NCBI GenBank assembly: GCA_900312665.1 | Contig: ONZQ02000009.1 | Span: 1,474,744-1,538,743 of the forward strand | Source of the DNA: Cephalotrichum gorgonifer | Taxonomy: Eukaryota > Ascomycota > Sordariomycetes > Microascales > Microascaceae | Direction: 5' to 3' | DNA length: 64,000 bases | In this document: positions 10,408 to 22,315 of the stretch, in pieces | How the letters are laid out: every line of letters starts with the position of its first letter | How positions within the stretch are numbered: position 1 is the first letter of the stretch | The notes under the pieces: model-generated | Seen by the model: the letters and a program-made list of their open reading frames with translations, nothing else | Database searches by the model: none | Told to the model about the DNA's origin: nothing | Program-made: the position numbers and the translations under genes

Positions 10408-13400
10408 GGTGGAGAAGTGTGGTTAGAGTTGTGAGGAATTTTGCGGAGATGGTCTGAAACTGGGCAGCCTAAAGAGGGTGCGCAGCATGGCACGTGAAAT
10501 ATCATGCGATTCAAATGAGTTGGACCTCAAGTAGAGCTGCTGCACACATAACGGTGGATGTAGACGAAGGGGGCGGTGAAAAGCGGGTAGGCCTTGGATA
10601 TGATCCCAGATGTTCGGCGGTGCAGGCCACCGGTGCGGGGGTTGCTGCAAGGGGTGCTGGCATCGTGGCCTGGGCCAAGTCGAAGGCCGGGCTTGTGAGT
10701 AGTGCTGCGGCTTTCGACGCCAAATCATCATGGCGTTCTGTGATATCCTGGGGACCAGCATTGACGCCGAGCGTATGGTCGGTTTGTATATTGTCCTAAA
10801 GTTCTAGGCTAGCGCTTTCAGGGAACGCTCGAGGCTGGCACACAACCAGGAGTGCCTGTCGATATTGTGATGTCGCATTGTGCCGTCGAAAGTACCAGGC
10901 ACGCGATTGTTGGGACCTATTTCACCATAAAAATGCTAGTAAACAGAAATATCTTTCAACGTCTACGTCTGATTGGCTGAACCCCCTGCCCGTACTCTCA
11001 ATCAGCGGGTGCGCTGTTGGGTCGTGGTCAAAGGGACACTACTTGGACCGAACCTGGGATAGAAGCGAACATGTTTGGAAGGGATCCGTAACGAAATAGT
11101 ACTAGATAACTAGACAACTAGGAATAAGAAGGATAGACTGGACATGATTCAGAAACAGCGACTCCTGGAGTTGGCCGGCACTTTGACTTTCTGTCCCGAT
11201 CATGTAGGAAGTTTTTGTATAGGATTCGATAACAGCATACAGATAGGGATAGTGATGACCGTCATGACCATCTCCATCTATAAACTACCAGTCCCAGCCC
11301 AACCCCAAATATCTCTATAGTTCACTAGCTAAGAGCACTCTATATATCAGAGACGATATCAGAAAACGACAGCTTAGCAGCATAGGTCTTCCCCCAAATC
11401 TCACTCCCACGCTCCAGAATCTTGACCTTACATTCTCTCAATAATATCTATATAATTTCCATCATCCATTTTCCGCAGATACTAGACTTGCAGTCACCAT
11501 ACACATCCCACTACTATCTAATAGGCATACAGTACATCAATTGTTCATACCTATACGAGGCTTCCACCTCTCGTCGCAACATCCCGCTGAAGAGCATGTG
11601 AAATTCCTCCTCCCCGACCTCTAACTTCCTCCCGCCCATCCTTAACCCCTCACGAAATATCGTTAAGTGGCCTTCGATGGCCCTCGGTCTCATCACCCGC
11701 TCAGCTGTTGACTATGAGCTCCCGGTCCAAGGCGATGGGATAATAAAGGGGAGTTGGATCGACTATATTCGAAAAGGCCCCCTTTGCTAGGTCGGAAGGG
11801 ATATACATGCAGGATCAATTGGGTTATCACTAACTAATGGCTAAGGACCTATCATGAATTGAAACAAAGAGTAATAGTCGGGCATCCACAAAAGAATAAG
11901 GGAGCTTTGGCCAAGTATTATGACGTAAGTTGATAGACAGCGTGATCTCACATCTCATATCAACCACGGCATTGTCGAATTTTCGATACCGACACACCTT
12001 TGGGGGGGATTGGGCGGTTTCGTGGGAAAATGAACCTCCACACACAGATAGGAGCTAGGTAATATCTTCCCTTGGTAAAGCAACATCTATGCGAAGTTTC
12101 AGCATCGAAGCTCACATTTCTTTGCCCCTCAACCAGCCCCCCTCCTCCATTCCTCCCTTTCCACTTAATATTGAATATTGCTACTCTACTCGTGTCTTTG
12201 TGCTGTGCGAGTACTTGAGGGACTGCAGGTGGGGGTCCGGATATGTTAATCCCCCCTTCCCCCCCACCTTCCCGCCCCCTGCCCCGACTAATATTGTTTG
12301 ATACTTCTGTATAAAAGCTTGCATCTGGGAGCCGCTTCGCTAAGAACTCCACTACGTCACAGTACTTCCGCTAGGCCCATTGGTGCCCTGTTTCAGTCCC
12401 CCCGCAATGTCCATGTACCTACAGACAAACAAAACCCCTCACGTTATCAGCAGCAGAGGAGGAAACCTCGGCAGACCGCTGGCCGTAACGTAATTCCAAA
12501 GACCTGGAATATGCCATGTGTCTCTCCACTCCTTATCTATCGTGGACTGGTTTGGAAAGATTCTGCCCTGACTCCGAGGCGGTCTTTATGAAAACTACGG
12601 GTCCCGCCCCCTCTAGGAAACATGTTGCTCTCGCACCCCAACGCTTCCGTCGGGGAAACTTGTTCAAGTCTCCATGGGTGGGGGTGTTGAGACTGTGATC
12701 CTTTGGATGGGAGACCGGAGAGTTTCCTCCGGCATCTGTTTCGGACCAGCCTCCGCAAAAGGAGCCTTACGCTGCCTCTAGTGTCTTTGATGGCCGACGC
12801 TCTTGCCCAGAGTGCCCAGGTTGCAGATGATGGGCGTGGTCGTGGGTCATGACTGGTCGGTTTCCCCCAATATCTGTCAATATCTGTCAATATCTGTCAA
12901 GCTTATGTACCCTGGCGCCGGGGTGAGCGCAGCCGGTAGTCCGGTGACGGAGGAGTTCCGCGGGATGCCGGGAGGGGGTAAAGGTCCCGAGGGGTGTAGT
13001 TAGCGTACGGGAGCAGGCCGGCCCCGGCCCCGTCCTGCCAGGGATGCATACGCGAGCTGATGGCGGCTAAGAGGCGGGGTGGGGGAATGTATGATGCGGG
13101 ACATATCCGGGTGGAGACAATCACTCCAGCTCAAGTGAGGAGTGGTGGCGTTGTGCTGGCCTACGAGTAATATTGTAATGGCGCAATCTCGCTTCCCCTG
13201 TCCACAGCTGGGTCCTTTCAAGGGTCTAGTCATGACTCGCGCTCGCTCCTCGACCCGTTTATAGGCTTGTATCCCATTGGGGGAGGGGGGAGGGCTTAGA
13301 TGCGTGTCTTTAAATACTCGTACGAGTAACGTGGCGAATTTCCAGCCAGACGGAGCCGTTCGACTCGTGGCGACGCTAGCCGTATAACCTAGTGCCACAC

Positions 13401-13838
13401 GGAGTTGTCGGCAAACATGTTGCCGACAATTGACAGAAATGTGGGGATTATCCCTTGCTCTGGAACCGAGAGGCTTTCTTGCTCGCTCCGTATTGGCTCA
13501 AAGGTCCCTTGGTGGTTCGCCCGTCCCCGCACTCAGGCTTGGGTGATTGGATGGCGACTTCGTCGTCGGATAGAGACCCGGATAGGGGCTACCATTGATA
13601 ATTGAAATAGTGAAAAAAGCAATGATGCGAGAATCAAACCACCCCCCCCCCCTTTCCCCCACCCCCCTGCTTCCCCACGCCAAAGCTACATGTAGTCGAA
13701 GCAAACTCCATGTCCATGGCTATTCAAGTAGCCCCTCCGAACCAGTTTCTCCCTGGTACTCTAATTAATGCGTTAGATAGTTTCAACGGCGCTTAGTTGA
13801 ACTGCTCTCGCCCTTCGACCGCGAAACTTCAGCAAACG
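10408..13838. other. Gene-poor interval
   Basis: About 3.4 kb. A Pro/Ala-rich minus-strand frame at 10511-10723 has no recognisable domain. Homopolymer runs lie near 13.6 kb and a decamer repeat at 12871. I find no supportable gene. Confidence 0.45.
12871..12900 (+). repeat. Three exact tandem copies of TATCTGTCAA
   Basis: Three identical 10-nt units, noncoding. Confidence 0.98.
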
Positions 13839-14680
13839 ATGTTCTATAATCCAGGAGCGACGTCCCATGGCCTACCGTACGACCCATTCAAGGTAAGTAT
13901 TATTTTCCGCGGAGTTCTCGCCGCCTGGAAGAACGAGGAGTATTAACCAACCACTTCCTCAGGCCTGCGTAGTGCCGCGAGCCATAGGATGGATCTCCTC
14001 CGTCTCGGAGAAGGGAGTGGCGAACCTAGCGCCCTTTAGCCAGTTTACGAACGTCAGCTTCGACCCGCCGATGGTCATGTTCAGCTGCAACCAGACCCTC
14101 GATGGCCTGCGCAAGGACACGGTCAACAACATCGAGAAGACGGGCGTGTTCTGCTGGCAGCTCTGCACGTACGACCTGCGCGAGGCGGTTAACCGCTCCG
14201 CCGAGGCCATCCCTCCTGAGGAGGACGAGTTTACCAGCGCGGGGCTGCAGAAGACGTGGTCGAAGTCCCTCAGTATACCAGTCCCCATGGTACGGGAGTC
14301 GCCTGTTAGGTTCGAGTGCGAGTACATGCAGACCGTCAGGCTGCCTAGGAACCCGCCCATGGGCTCTGCCGATGTCATATTCGGGCGGGTCGTGGGGGTG
14401 CACATCGACGAGGGGGTGCTCACGAATGGGAGGATTGACGTCATGAAGACGAAGCCCATCGCGAGGTTGGGATATCTTGAGTATGGGGTCATTGGGGAGG
14501 TTTTCGAGATGGTTATTCCGGGGGACGAGAGGCTTCAATTAGGGGTAAGTCTTACCATCGTTAAAACCAACTCAGCCAGTGTAAGATCGGGCTAACCTTC
14601 GTCGATTATAGCTCGTGGGAGATGCCGACGGTATACGGGAAGCCACGAAGAGATTAGCTTGCGAAAACGGCCACAAATGA
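13839..14680 (+). CDS. Flavin-reductase-like (FMN-binding split-barrel) protein
   Basis: Likely an FMN-dependent oxidoreductase or flavin reductase of the DIM6/NTAB type, cytosolic. Exons 13839-13892, 13963-14544 and 14612-14680 are joined by introns of 70 and 67 bp with GTAAGT donors; the second has a CTAAC branch point. The protein is 234 aa, typical for the family. Motifs in order: a PRAIGWIS strand, NLAPFSQFTNVSFDPP (the flavin-binding loop, residues about 35-50), MVMFSCN, and a late FGRVVGVHIDE strand followed by RLGYLEYG. The first exon supplies only 18 residues, MFYNPGATSHGLPYDPFK, which fits the usual N-terminus. No operon-like neighbour suggests a substrate. Confidence 0.85.
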
Positions 14681-14942
14681 GTAATTGCAAACAAGAAGGA
14701 AACGGTGTCCACTGGGGTCTACGCCGAAGACGGGGCGGCCTAGGCGACGAGTTGGATACTATAGCAGGCTATAGGTATCGGGTTACGCATACAGGTTCAC
14801 TGAGGCGCTGGGACAATAATGATTTGGGTTATATTCTCACATACATGTTGTAAACGGGCATGTCTTCGGGTCGATAACTAGCGAGGCACCTTCTCCCCCC
14901 AAATAATAATGCTTGGAGTCATCCAAATCCAATTACTCGTAT
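14681..14942. other. Convergent intergenic spacer
   Basis: Lies between two convergent genes; nothing further seen. Confidence 0.5.
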
Positions 14943-15718
14943 CTAACTGTCCTCTGCACAATCACTGTCGTTTAACCCCACGCCGCAGGCCACCTCGGGC
15001 TCTACCGGGTCTCGGATCCAGCCCTTTAGATCAGCTTGCTGTATCCCCTCATACCATGCCGCCGCCATCTTCGCATAGACCAAGTCGTTAGGATGCTTGG
15101 TGTCCGCGAAGTCGGTGGCCAGATCCAGTATACGGCTCATATCGACCAGAGCGACGTGTTCGCCACTCGTAGTCCGGGATCCGATGCGAGCTGCGACTTC
15201 GGAGTTGTACGCGTCGATGCTGCCCTGCAACTCTGTATCATTGGCCCCAATTATTTGAGCAACGAGTACGGTGGAGTCGGGACAGTGCTCGAACAACCGG
15301 CCCACGAGGGTTTCGAGTCTGTCGGGGGCTGTCGCGACGTTTATTTCCAAGTACAATCGTTGGTACCGGCGTGTACCAGGATAATATTAGGCCGTGCGCC
15401 AGCAGAGAGGAGGGAATAACTTTGGATGTCGTTCAGCACCTTCCCGGAGTGGCCTTCGTGGCTTCGGTCGGTCATGGATCCGTCGGCCAGGGTGCCAATG
15501 AAGTCGAAGGGGGCGCCGTCGAGCTTGGTTTGCAGGTAGCCGCGGTAGCCGTTCAGGTTGGTGCTCAAGGAACCGCGGGTGATCGAGTCACCGAGCGGCA
15601 TGATGCGCAGCGGAGTAGATAGGTCTCGGCGCCACCTTTCGGGCGGTGTGAGGGCGATCCCAGCGGAGAGGGACACCTGTAGCCATAAGGCGGCCAGGAG
15701 CGTGGATGTGAAGGCCAT
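14943..15718 (-). pseudogene. Secreted SGNH esterase (CE3 acetylxylan-esterase type), frameshifted
   Basis: The family removes acetyl groups from xylan outside the cell. The N-terminal half has a signal peptide (residues 1-22), block I GDSITRG with catalytic S45, and block III HAGTND with N120. Directly after that motif (about 15347-15352) the frame runs into a stop. The next frame, one nucleotide away, continues without a gap through YLEINVATAPDRLE and reaches a D-T-K-H-P block V-like motif and a normal C-terminus. Together they would give 258 aa, normal for the family. There is no room for an intron, so one base is missing near 15350-15365, next to a short T run. It may be a recent pseudogene or a sequencing error. 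Confidence 0.8.
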
Positions 15719-16702
15719 CGTGGTATTGCGTCTGTCGTGAGACTAGAGGGATTAGGCGATCTAGCGAGATTCGACAAGGGAACAGGAAGATTTGTCGTAG
15801 TAGTTAACAATGTGAGCTTTGATACTCAGCATCATTTCATCCGGAGTCATGGCAGTTGGGGGCAACGGTCGCTGCCCTCGTCTCCGCTCTTCTTATACGA
15901 GAATCCCCTCCTCCCTAGGTCCTTCTTACCCCCCGACTGACACTACTGTATTGGCTGATGATAGGTCGAGTATAACTCGGCTAATAATTATATCCTCCGG
16001 AGGTCTATCCTCCGCATTGGAAACCCTGTGCGTCCCGAACCATAGTTAGTCCCTATTCAGAGCGAAGTCTAAAGGTGATGTATTACCGGTCGGGGAGCGT
16101 CGGGACAAAGGGCTTCGCACGGGGAGTGTCGGACCGGTGTCAGCACCTCGACCGCCTTCTCGTGAATCAGGAATAAGTCCTGTAGATCCTTCCAAATTCG
16201 TTCTGGGCACATTGTTTCCGTCCTACGCTGCACTTGGCTGCATTTGGCTACCTGATTCTGGCAGGGACAACCACCTCGGCGCTGACTCCGCGGTCATGCC
16301 TCCCAATAGTTGTCAAGTTGCTTTTGTTCGCAGAGGAACATGTATGTCTAAGAAAATACTCTAGTTGAAGTCGGGCCTGTTTCATGAAACCTCGCTCAGG
16401 TACTTTAAGCTGTAAGTTACTAGTAAGTAGCATGTCATCATAGAGGCAGTTCCATTACCATTACCAAGGCCCTTCCCCAGCGGAGTGGTTATTCAAATGG
16501 GAGGCCTTGAGAGTGCCTCCATGGCATGTACACTGGTGAAATAATTGTCCCATTCTAGTCCTCACACACGTTATGGAAAACACCATCAGTAGCACCTACC
16601 ACCGATGTCCCCACGATGTCATGTTCCACCGTGGGACTTTAGATACTCCGACGTAGATGACAGCAATTTCCACCGGAGAGAGTTCTAGCTGGACAATGCC
16701 TA
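15719..16702. other. Intergenic, no gene seen
   Basis: Contains a TTATAC element near 15892 that could serve the esterase promoter. No coding frame is supported. Confidence 0.45.
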
Positions 16703-17947
16703 TCAACGGCGTGGTGCACATTGGGAAACCCGTCTCAAACGCTTAATGCTGTCGATGGCCCCAGGTGTCGCATACCACGCTATGTGATTCCGCTGAATGG
16801 CGTTGCAAGCATCCAGTTTTAGCGCCTCCGCGTGGTAACAGTACCTCTTGGTGGCGACGCAGGTCGGGCTATTGAGCATAGACTCCCAGAACTCGGGGTT
16901 CTTCGCCTCAATAGCAACGTAAAGATCCCGCACTTGGAGCATCACCATGGCGATATCTATCGAGGTCTCTTCAGTGGTAGCAACCATCTTTGAGGGATAT
17001 TTGACGATGACGCTGCCGGCAAGTTGGGCGTAAATCATAGCCATAAGCTCGGGCGAGAGGGTCCCAGCGAGCGCCCTCTTGGCTCTTTGAATAGCCTGCA
17101 GGCCGAGAAGGGCTCGGACTTTGATCAGGATCAATGATGCCAAGTAGCTCAGGTTGAGTCGACCTGGGTTGTCCCAGTTCGCATCAAGATCGTAAAGCTC
17201 CTCCAGCATATCGGCATTCTTGGGTTGTAGATAGTGGAGGTCCTTGTCGCTGTGATTCCACTCGTAGGCACCGTCGTCAGGCCCGACGAAGTCCGCAGGG
17301 GGGGACGACCCAAAGGGCGGCAACGGCAGGCCTCTTCCTCTACAGTGATCGGCGTAAGCGATCAGTCTCCTATTACGGCTCGGAGTCGCTACATCCTCCC
17401 AGCGCGCATAGTACTTTAGGAAGTCATACGCCTCTTGGTTCCTGTCTAGGGAGACGTATAGCGACAGGGTCAGCTCCGCTGTATCCACGAGCCCTCTCCG
17501 ACGCATACGCAGGACCGCTAGCAGGTGCCCCAGCGCAGATTCGACAACTTCGAGGCGGCCATCGGCATAGCCGAAGTTGAGTAGTAGGGTATCCACCATG
17601 TTGAGGCGCGCGTCCAAGTACCACCGGATTTGACGGTAGGCCCAAGTAACACCGACACCGGTGCGGAAGGACGCCTCCAGCAGTCTACCGTACGCGTCGG
17701 GCTCGTCATCCTCATCTGGCAAGGCGAAATCGCGCGGCAAGGCCCGTATCTCTTCGTATTCCGTCGCGAGATTGCGTCGTGTCCTTGACACTTCTGCACA
17801 CCCATTGGTGTGTTTGTTCTGGTCGGCTTCCTCGTGTTCTTGCCCGCAATAGTACACCGCGAGGCAGCGCGGGCAGTGGTAGAGAGCATCTTTCCGATTG
17901 CAGATCTCGCAGCCCGGAGGTTTCAAGTGGGGCGCCAGTGAAGACAT
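16703..17947 (-). CDS. MYND-type zinc-finger protein
   Basis: A single-exon protein of 414 aa. Residues 13-50 form a MYND finger with C13, C16, C25, C28, C34, H38, H46 and C50; the sixth ligand is His instead of the usual Cys. MYND fingers bind Pro-rich peptides of partner proteins. The remaining about 360 residues look alpha-helical with repeated Leu/Ala-rich helices and hold no domain that I recognise; there is no SET domain. Partner and process are unknown. The frame has no internal ATG that would preserve the finger, so the start at 17947 is firm. Confidence 0.85.
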   Translation of the reverse strand: MSSLAPHLKPPGCEICNRKDALYHCPRCLAVYYCGQEHEEADQNKHTNGCAEVSRTRRNLATEYEEIRALPRDFALPDEDDEPDAYGRLLEASFRTGVGVTWAYRQIRWYLDARLNMVDTLLLNFGYADGRLEVVESALGHLLAVLRMRRRGLVDTAELTLSLYVSLDRNQEAYDFLKYYARWEDVATPSRNRRLIAYADHCRGRGLPLPPFGSSPPADFVGPDDGAYEWNHSDKDLHYLQPKNADMLEELYDLDANWDNPGRLNLSYLASLILIKVRALLGLQAIQRAKRALAGTLSPELMAMIYAQLAGSVIVKYPSKMVATTEETSIDIAMVMLQVRDLYVAIEAKNPEFWESMLNSPTCVATKRYCYHAEALKLDACNAIQRNHIAWYATPGAIDSIKRLRRVSQCAPRR

Positions 17948-18419
17948 GATGAATGGAAATGACGGTGGATTTGGGTTGAGGCGGAGGTGGAGGCGCCGTG
18001 AATGCTGGTCGCAATGTTGGAGTGAAGAAATTCAGCGATGGCCGATGTTGTTGAGTTGAGAAACGGGTAATATTAAAGCAGTATTGATCCACAGCCACTC
18101 GCTGTCTTTTTAGTCATGTCTCCAAGGTACCTAACTAGTACGACCCAAACTCGTAGCTTTTAAGCCGAACTCTGCCAAAAGTTACGTACCTGACGATCTA
18201 GTCACATCGAGCAAGAGACGACGAGGGTATGTGAATTAAAACGTTTCATGTGATCGTAAACGGTTTATGAACTAAGATACAACTCCTACCGTACTTTGCG
18301 ACCACTATAGACCGGAATGTTGGCTACAAGTTTCTTTCCATGTCTCGCAATTCTTCCCACTCTTAGATATACGGCCATATGATTGTACGGCGGACATTTC
18401 CAGACATTTCCCCCATCGC
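17948..18419. other. Intergenic spacer
   Basis: Holds the MYND gene promoter and the 3' flank of the carboxylesterase; no gene seen. Confidence 0.5.
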
Positions 18420-20315
18420 TTATTTCATCAGGACAGAGTTGATGAAAGTGGTTCCAGCAAGCCTGAGAGTGTCGGGCTGCGTACCGACCTCAGTAGGGTG
18501 GAAGTAGAAGTTGTCGCCATAGCCTCCGGTCGCGTTGTATAGGGGCCAGGAATCAACGGAAGGCACTTTTTTCAGCTCAGAGTTAGCGAATATGAATGAT
18601 CCGGTGCATATTAGGAGAGTTCGTAACATACCTCCATGGTTGTTGGGGTCCAGGTCGTGCACGAAGCTGACCCACATACGAGTCATCAGCCTGGCCAGGG
18701 CTATCCGGTCCTTATCCCCGGTAGCGAAGGGGCTGATGGCCTGCATGCCGAGTCCTAGGATGTTGTTGAACACGTACGGGATCTCGAACCAGTGTGCTGC
18801 ACCCATTTCGGGGCCTTCACCAGAGATGTTAGCTCACGAGTCGTATGTTCAGCTAGCAGACAAGGATGAACATACGTGCGGGAAGAGTAGAGTCGAAGAG
18901 GTACGAGTACACGGGCAGGCCGGCGTCGGACCAGGCCTCGGTCGCGTAGCGTCGGAACGCGTGGAAGGCGTGGTCCGTGAACAGGGAGATGAACCGCTTG
19001 TACATGCTGCCACGTGTAGAGTTAGGGGGGTTGCGGAACTCGCGGGGTAGGCCGATGGCATCGATGTTCGGGTACAGGTGGATGAGCACGTTGATCTCGT
19101 CGTCGTCGTAGCCCAGGCCGGCAAGGTAGAGCGCGATTTCCTCGTCTGAGTTCATGGGAGACCCGGCAAAGAGCGTGCCCTCGTCGGCATTCGTGCCGAT
19201 CAAGAGGGGAACCTTGACGTAGTTGCCCTCCCGGAGTTGCTTTCCGTTGGAACCCCTGATGAAGTCCCCGTCGTAGACTGGTCCGAACCCGGAGGTGGAG
19301 TTCGCGATCGCCGCGTTCAGGGCGTCGAAGGGAACCCGGCGCAAGCAATCTAGCTTGTCATCGCCGTCGCAGCCTACATCGGCGGCAAGGCGGTTGTAGC
19401 GCGCGGTGTAGGTCGTGAGATCCGGGCCGCGGGGGCCGCCGCCGGCACTCTGGATGATCATGGCGCGGAAGAGACCGTCGTCGACGCCGCCGTAGGCTAG
19501 GGCCTGCGAGGCGACGCTGTGGCCGCCGGCGCTCTCGCCGAAGATGGTGACCTTGGAGGGATCGCCGCCGAAGGCCGCGATGTTCTCGGCGATCCAGTAC
19601 AGACTGAGGCGCTGGTCCTTAAGGCCGAGGTTGGCAACGCCAGCGTCGACGGCTTCCTGGCTGCCGAGGAAACCCCATCCGGAGAGTCGGTCTGGAGTGA
19701 ATCGTGTTAGAGTTGGCTTGGAGAGAAGGGGGGGGAATAAAGGGGGGTCCTACAGTCCATAGAGGCGGCGATGATGGGCTTGTGCATCCGCGTGGACTCC
19801 TGAACGATGAAGCTGAGATTGTAGACACCATTGGCACTGTAGTCCATGCTGTAGCCACCGCCATGGATGAAGACAGCGACCGGAAGTTTATCGCCCTCGG
19901 AGTAACCTGTTGGTCTGACGATGTTCAAGGTGAGGCAGTCTTCCGACATAGTGTGGGGCCAGTCTTCGCTGTTCTGCGGCGAGTTACAAGTTCATTAGCT
20001 CGAACCCTGGGCCTAATAGAGGGGAAGGGGATGGGGACTTACACCGTAGCCGACACAAGAGTCACCGTACTCCTTGGCATCCCTGGTCTCGGTGAAGCTC
20101 TCGTTTAGAGGCTGCGGGTTCCGGAAACGGAGCTCGCCCACGGGGGGCTGCGCGAAGGGGATGCCGAGGAAGACATCCTGCTTGAGCGAGCGGACGTATT
20201 TACCAGCGTAGGTACCGTTCTTGATAGTGGCGGTGGGGTCCGAGGCACGCCCGCGCGCGGCGACTCCGTTGAGGAGTGGGAGGGCGAGTCCGAGGACCTG
20301 GAGAAGAGACAACAT
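18420..20315 (-). CDS. Secreted type-B carboxylesterase/lipase
   Basis: An alpha/beta-hydrolase that cleaves carboxylic esters outside the cell. Five exons: 20043-20315, 19754-19973, 18876-19691, 18632-18814 and 18420-18565. The introns are 61-69 bp with GTAAGT, GTAGGA or GTATGT donors, and every phase agrees; the product is 545 aa, the normal length. Residues 1-20 are a signal peptide. Key motifs: FLGIPFAQPPVGELRF, EDCLTLNI (type-B signature 2), the oxyanion-hole HGGGY, GESAGG with nucleophile S218, and GAAHWFEIPYVF with the catalytic His. Relatives include fungal lipases, cholinesterase-like and feruloyl-esterase-like enzymes, so the substrate cannot be fixed. Confidence 0.93.
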
Positions 20316-22234
20316 GATTGCGCGAATCTCTAGAGAGTTGGCGTTGTGGACTTGAGTCAGGTTGGCATGCTGGGGAATAACGGGGTCTAGCAGGTTGGTT
20401 AAATAGTTGGGACCCATCCAAAGGAGGCCATGTCGGTTTTGGAACTTCCCCTTGCTACCGAGGAGCTTCCCAAATCCCGAAAAGAAGCTGAGGGCAGCTG
20501 TTCTATGGGGAAGTGCTGATGCTCATCTCCCGAGTATAGCAGGGATGAGATGCCGTGATCTGACTCCGCTGCTCGCCCCACTTCCCCAACATCCAATATA
20601 TGGGGTGGGTAGCTCTCCCCTCAATTATGGGGTCCGTGAAGCCGGGGGACCTGGGGTAACCTCGGAGTTCGCTCCATTTATGACACTTGCGGTGCCTATA
20701 ACTTCCTACCTAGGGTGTTGCAACGGGGATCGGATTCATTCTACTGCTCCACCTGGTTTCCAAACATAATTCTGAATGGGGTAACGCTCGCCTAATTGTG
20801 GGGTCTGTCGAGCCTGGAACGATCTGGGGTAACCTCGGGAGTTCGCCGCTCCATTACGACACTAACGGTGGCTATAACTTCCTACCTGGGTAACGGGGAT
20901 TGGCGACCAGCGTCCCAGCAAGGAAGGACTGGAAAGTAAGTGTGTGCGAGGTGAAGGTCGGGAAATCCCTGCTCGAAGGACCGAAATCTGGTTCACTTGC
21001 AGTCAAGACGAAGAGGGGTTGCGAGAAACAGTGTAGGTTCTCGCATCCGAGTTTGGAGATTCTGCCATACGTCATCTGTATTTTTTACTCGCTCGTCACT
21101 CCGTGCAAAGTATCGTATCCCAATCTGCACCCGAAAGATCCCTGGCCCCGAGAATCTGGAAAGCATATTATTCCACGATCAAGGAACCAGAATCCCCGAA
21201 AGGAAGCTATATTTAAAGAAGTGGTGGTGATTAAGAAGGATAAGACTAAGCTAAGGAGAGTCTGTTAGCCAGTATCTACCTACTAGTACCTAGGCTTAAG
21301 CACATCCCAGGTCAACATTGACAAAGGTGGAAAGCCACGGTGACCCGCGTAGATTCGAGAAAATCCGTCACTGCCAATTCAGTCATTCCGCGTGAACACG
21401 GCTGGCCCGCAAACCAACTCCCAGTAGTATCTTCGAGTTTCTGTCTCTGAAAGACTCCCGGGAACAAAGGCTTGCACCATGTCTGAGTGGAGTTGCCGGT
21501 ATTGCGGCGGGATTCACTCCTGAAAGGCGGGCTCCTTTACCTCGTCGACATGTAGGTAGAGGTAGCCTCTCCAGACCGCAAGACGGAGGGTCAGAGAGAA
21601 TTCCTCCTCGTCGGCTTGATCAAGCAGTTTGTCGACCATGACAACTAGGAAGCCTGGAGTTCTGGGAACCAATCAGTCATGTCGATGGACGAAACCGGCG
21701 GTTGCCAGAACCAATCCGCAGCCTGTAGTAAGATAACATCTGCCGGCCCCGACGATTCATCACTGCCTGGGGTCTGGGTTCCGCTGTTGGCGTTGGTGGA
21801 GGGCAGCGGTACGTACTAGTTGTTAAACTCGGGTACTATCCCACTGGTCGCTCTCCGTGGGTATAGCCCTTGTCTTTCAGCTTCTCAGCGGCCGCCTTCA
21901 GGTCTGGAACGACGACATAGGAATATCACGAATACAATCGTCGGGACTCCTAAATTAGCGAGTGCATCCTCACCCCAGACGCCTGCGGGGATGTTGGCTT
22001 GGTATAAGACGCTGCATGCGTCGTAGCGAATGGGAAGCTGGTTTGTGGTTGCGTCAGTGGCCCCTTGAGAGGATTGATTGAGAGTACTCCATCGACGCGG
22101 GAGGGTTCGCCAAGCAATTCGCAACGGAGAGGGAGACATAATAAGTTACCCTGGACGTGCAAAGAGAGAAGTGGGAGGGGCTGACCAGCCTTGGCGGCGA
22201 TTCGGTTAGCAAAAATGAAAAAAAAAAGGATGTT
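20316..22234. other. Gene-poor interval
   Basis: 1.9 kb upstream of the carboxylesterase. Apart from its promoter and a diverged duplication near 20.6-20.9 kb, no coding frame is convincing. Confidence 0.45.
20600..20905. repeat. Diverged tandem duplication, period about 173 bp
   Basis: Unit 1 (about 20600-20735) and unit 2 (about 20776-20905) share several runs in the same order: CTGGGGTAACCTCGG, GAGTTCGC, GCTCCATT, CTATAACTTCCTACCT and AACGGGGAT. The copies differ by scattered substitutions and small indels, and have no coding potential. Confidence 0.8.
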
Positions 22235-22315
22235 TGCACTAGCCCGGAATTGAACCGGGGGCTGGTCGAAGCTGCGGAATGGCAACGACCAAGTTTACCA
22301 CTAACCCACTAGTGC
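22235..22315 (-). tRNA. tRNA-Gly(GCC) with a 10-nt intron
   Basis: The acceptor stem GCACTAG/CTAGTGC is perfect. The anticodon stem GGTCG/CGACC encloses a 17-nt loop. Anticodon GCC lies at 22281-22283, and the extra ten bases (22270-22279) sit at the canonical position after base 37. The T arm CCCGGTTCAATTCCGGG is intact. A poly-T run at about 22218-22229 on the coding strand is the Pol III terminator. Confidence 0.9.

Noticed and set aside
12596..12760. 5S-rRNA-like stretch containing TTGGATGGGAGACCG
   Set aside because: The 15-nt motif resembles the 5S internal promoter, but no outer stem pairs and the remainder does not fold like 5S.
14026..14538. Antisense frame opposite the flavin-reductase-like gene
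   Set aside because: Shadow frame; Arg/Pro/His-rich without motifs.
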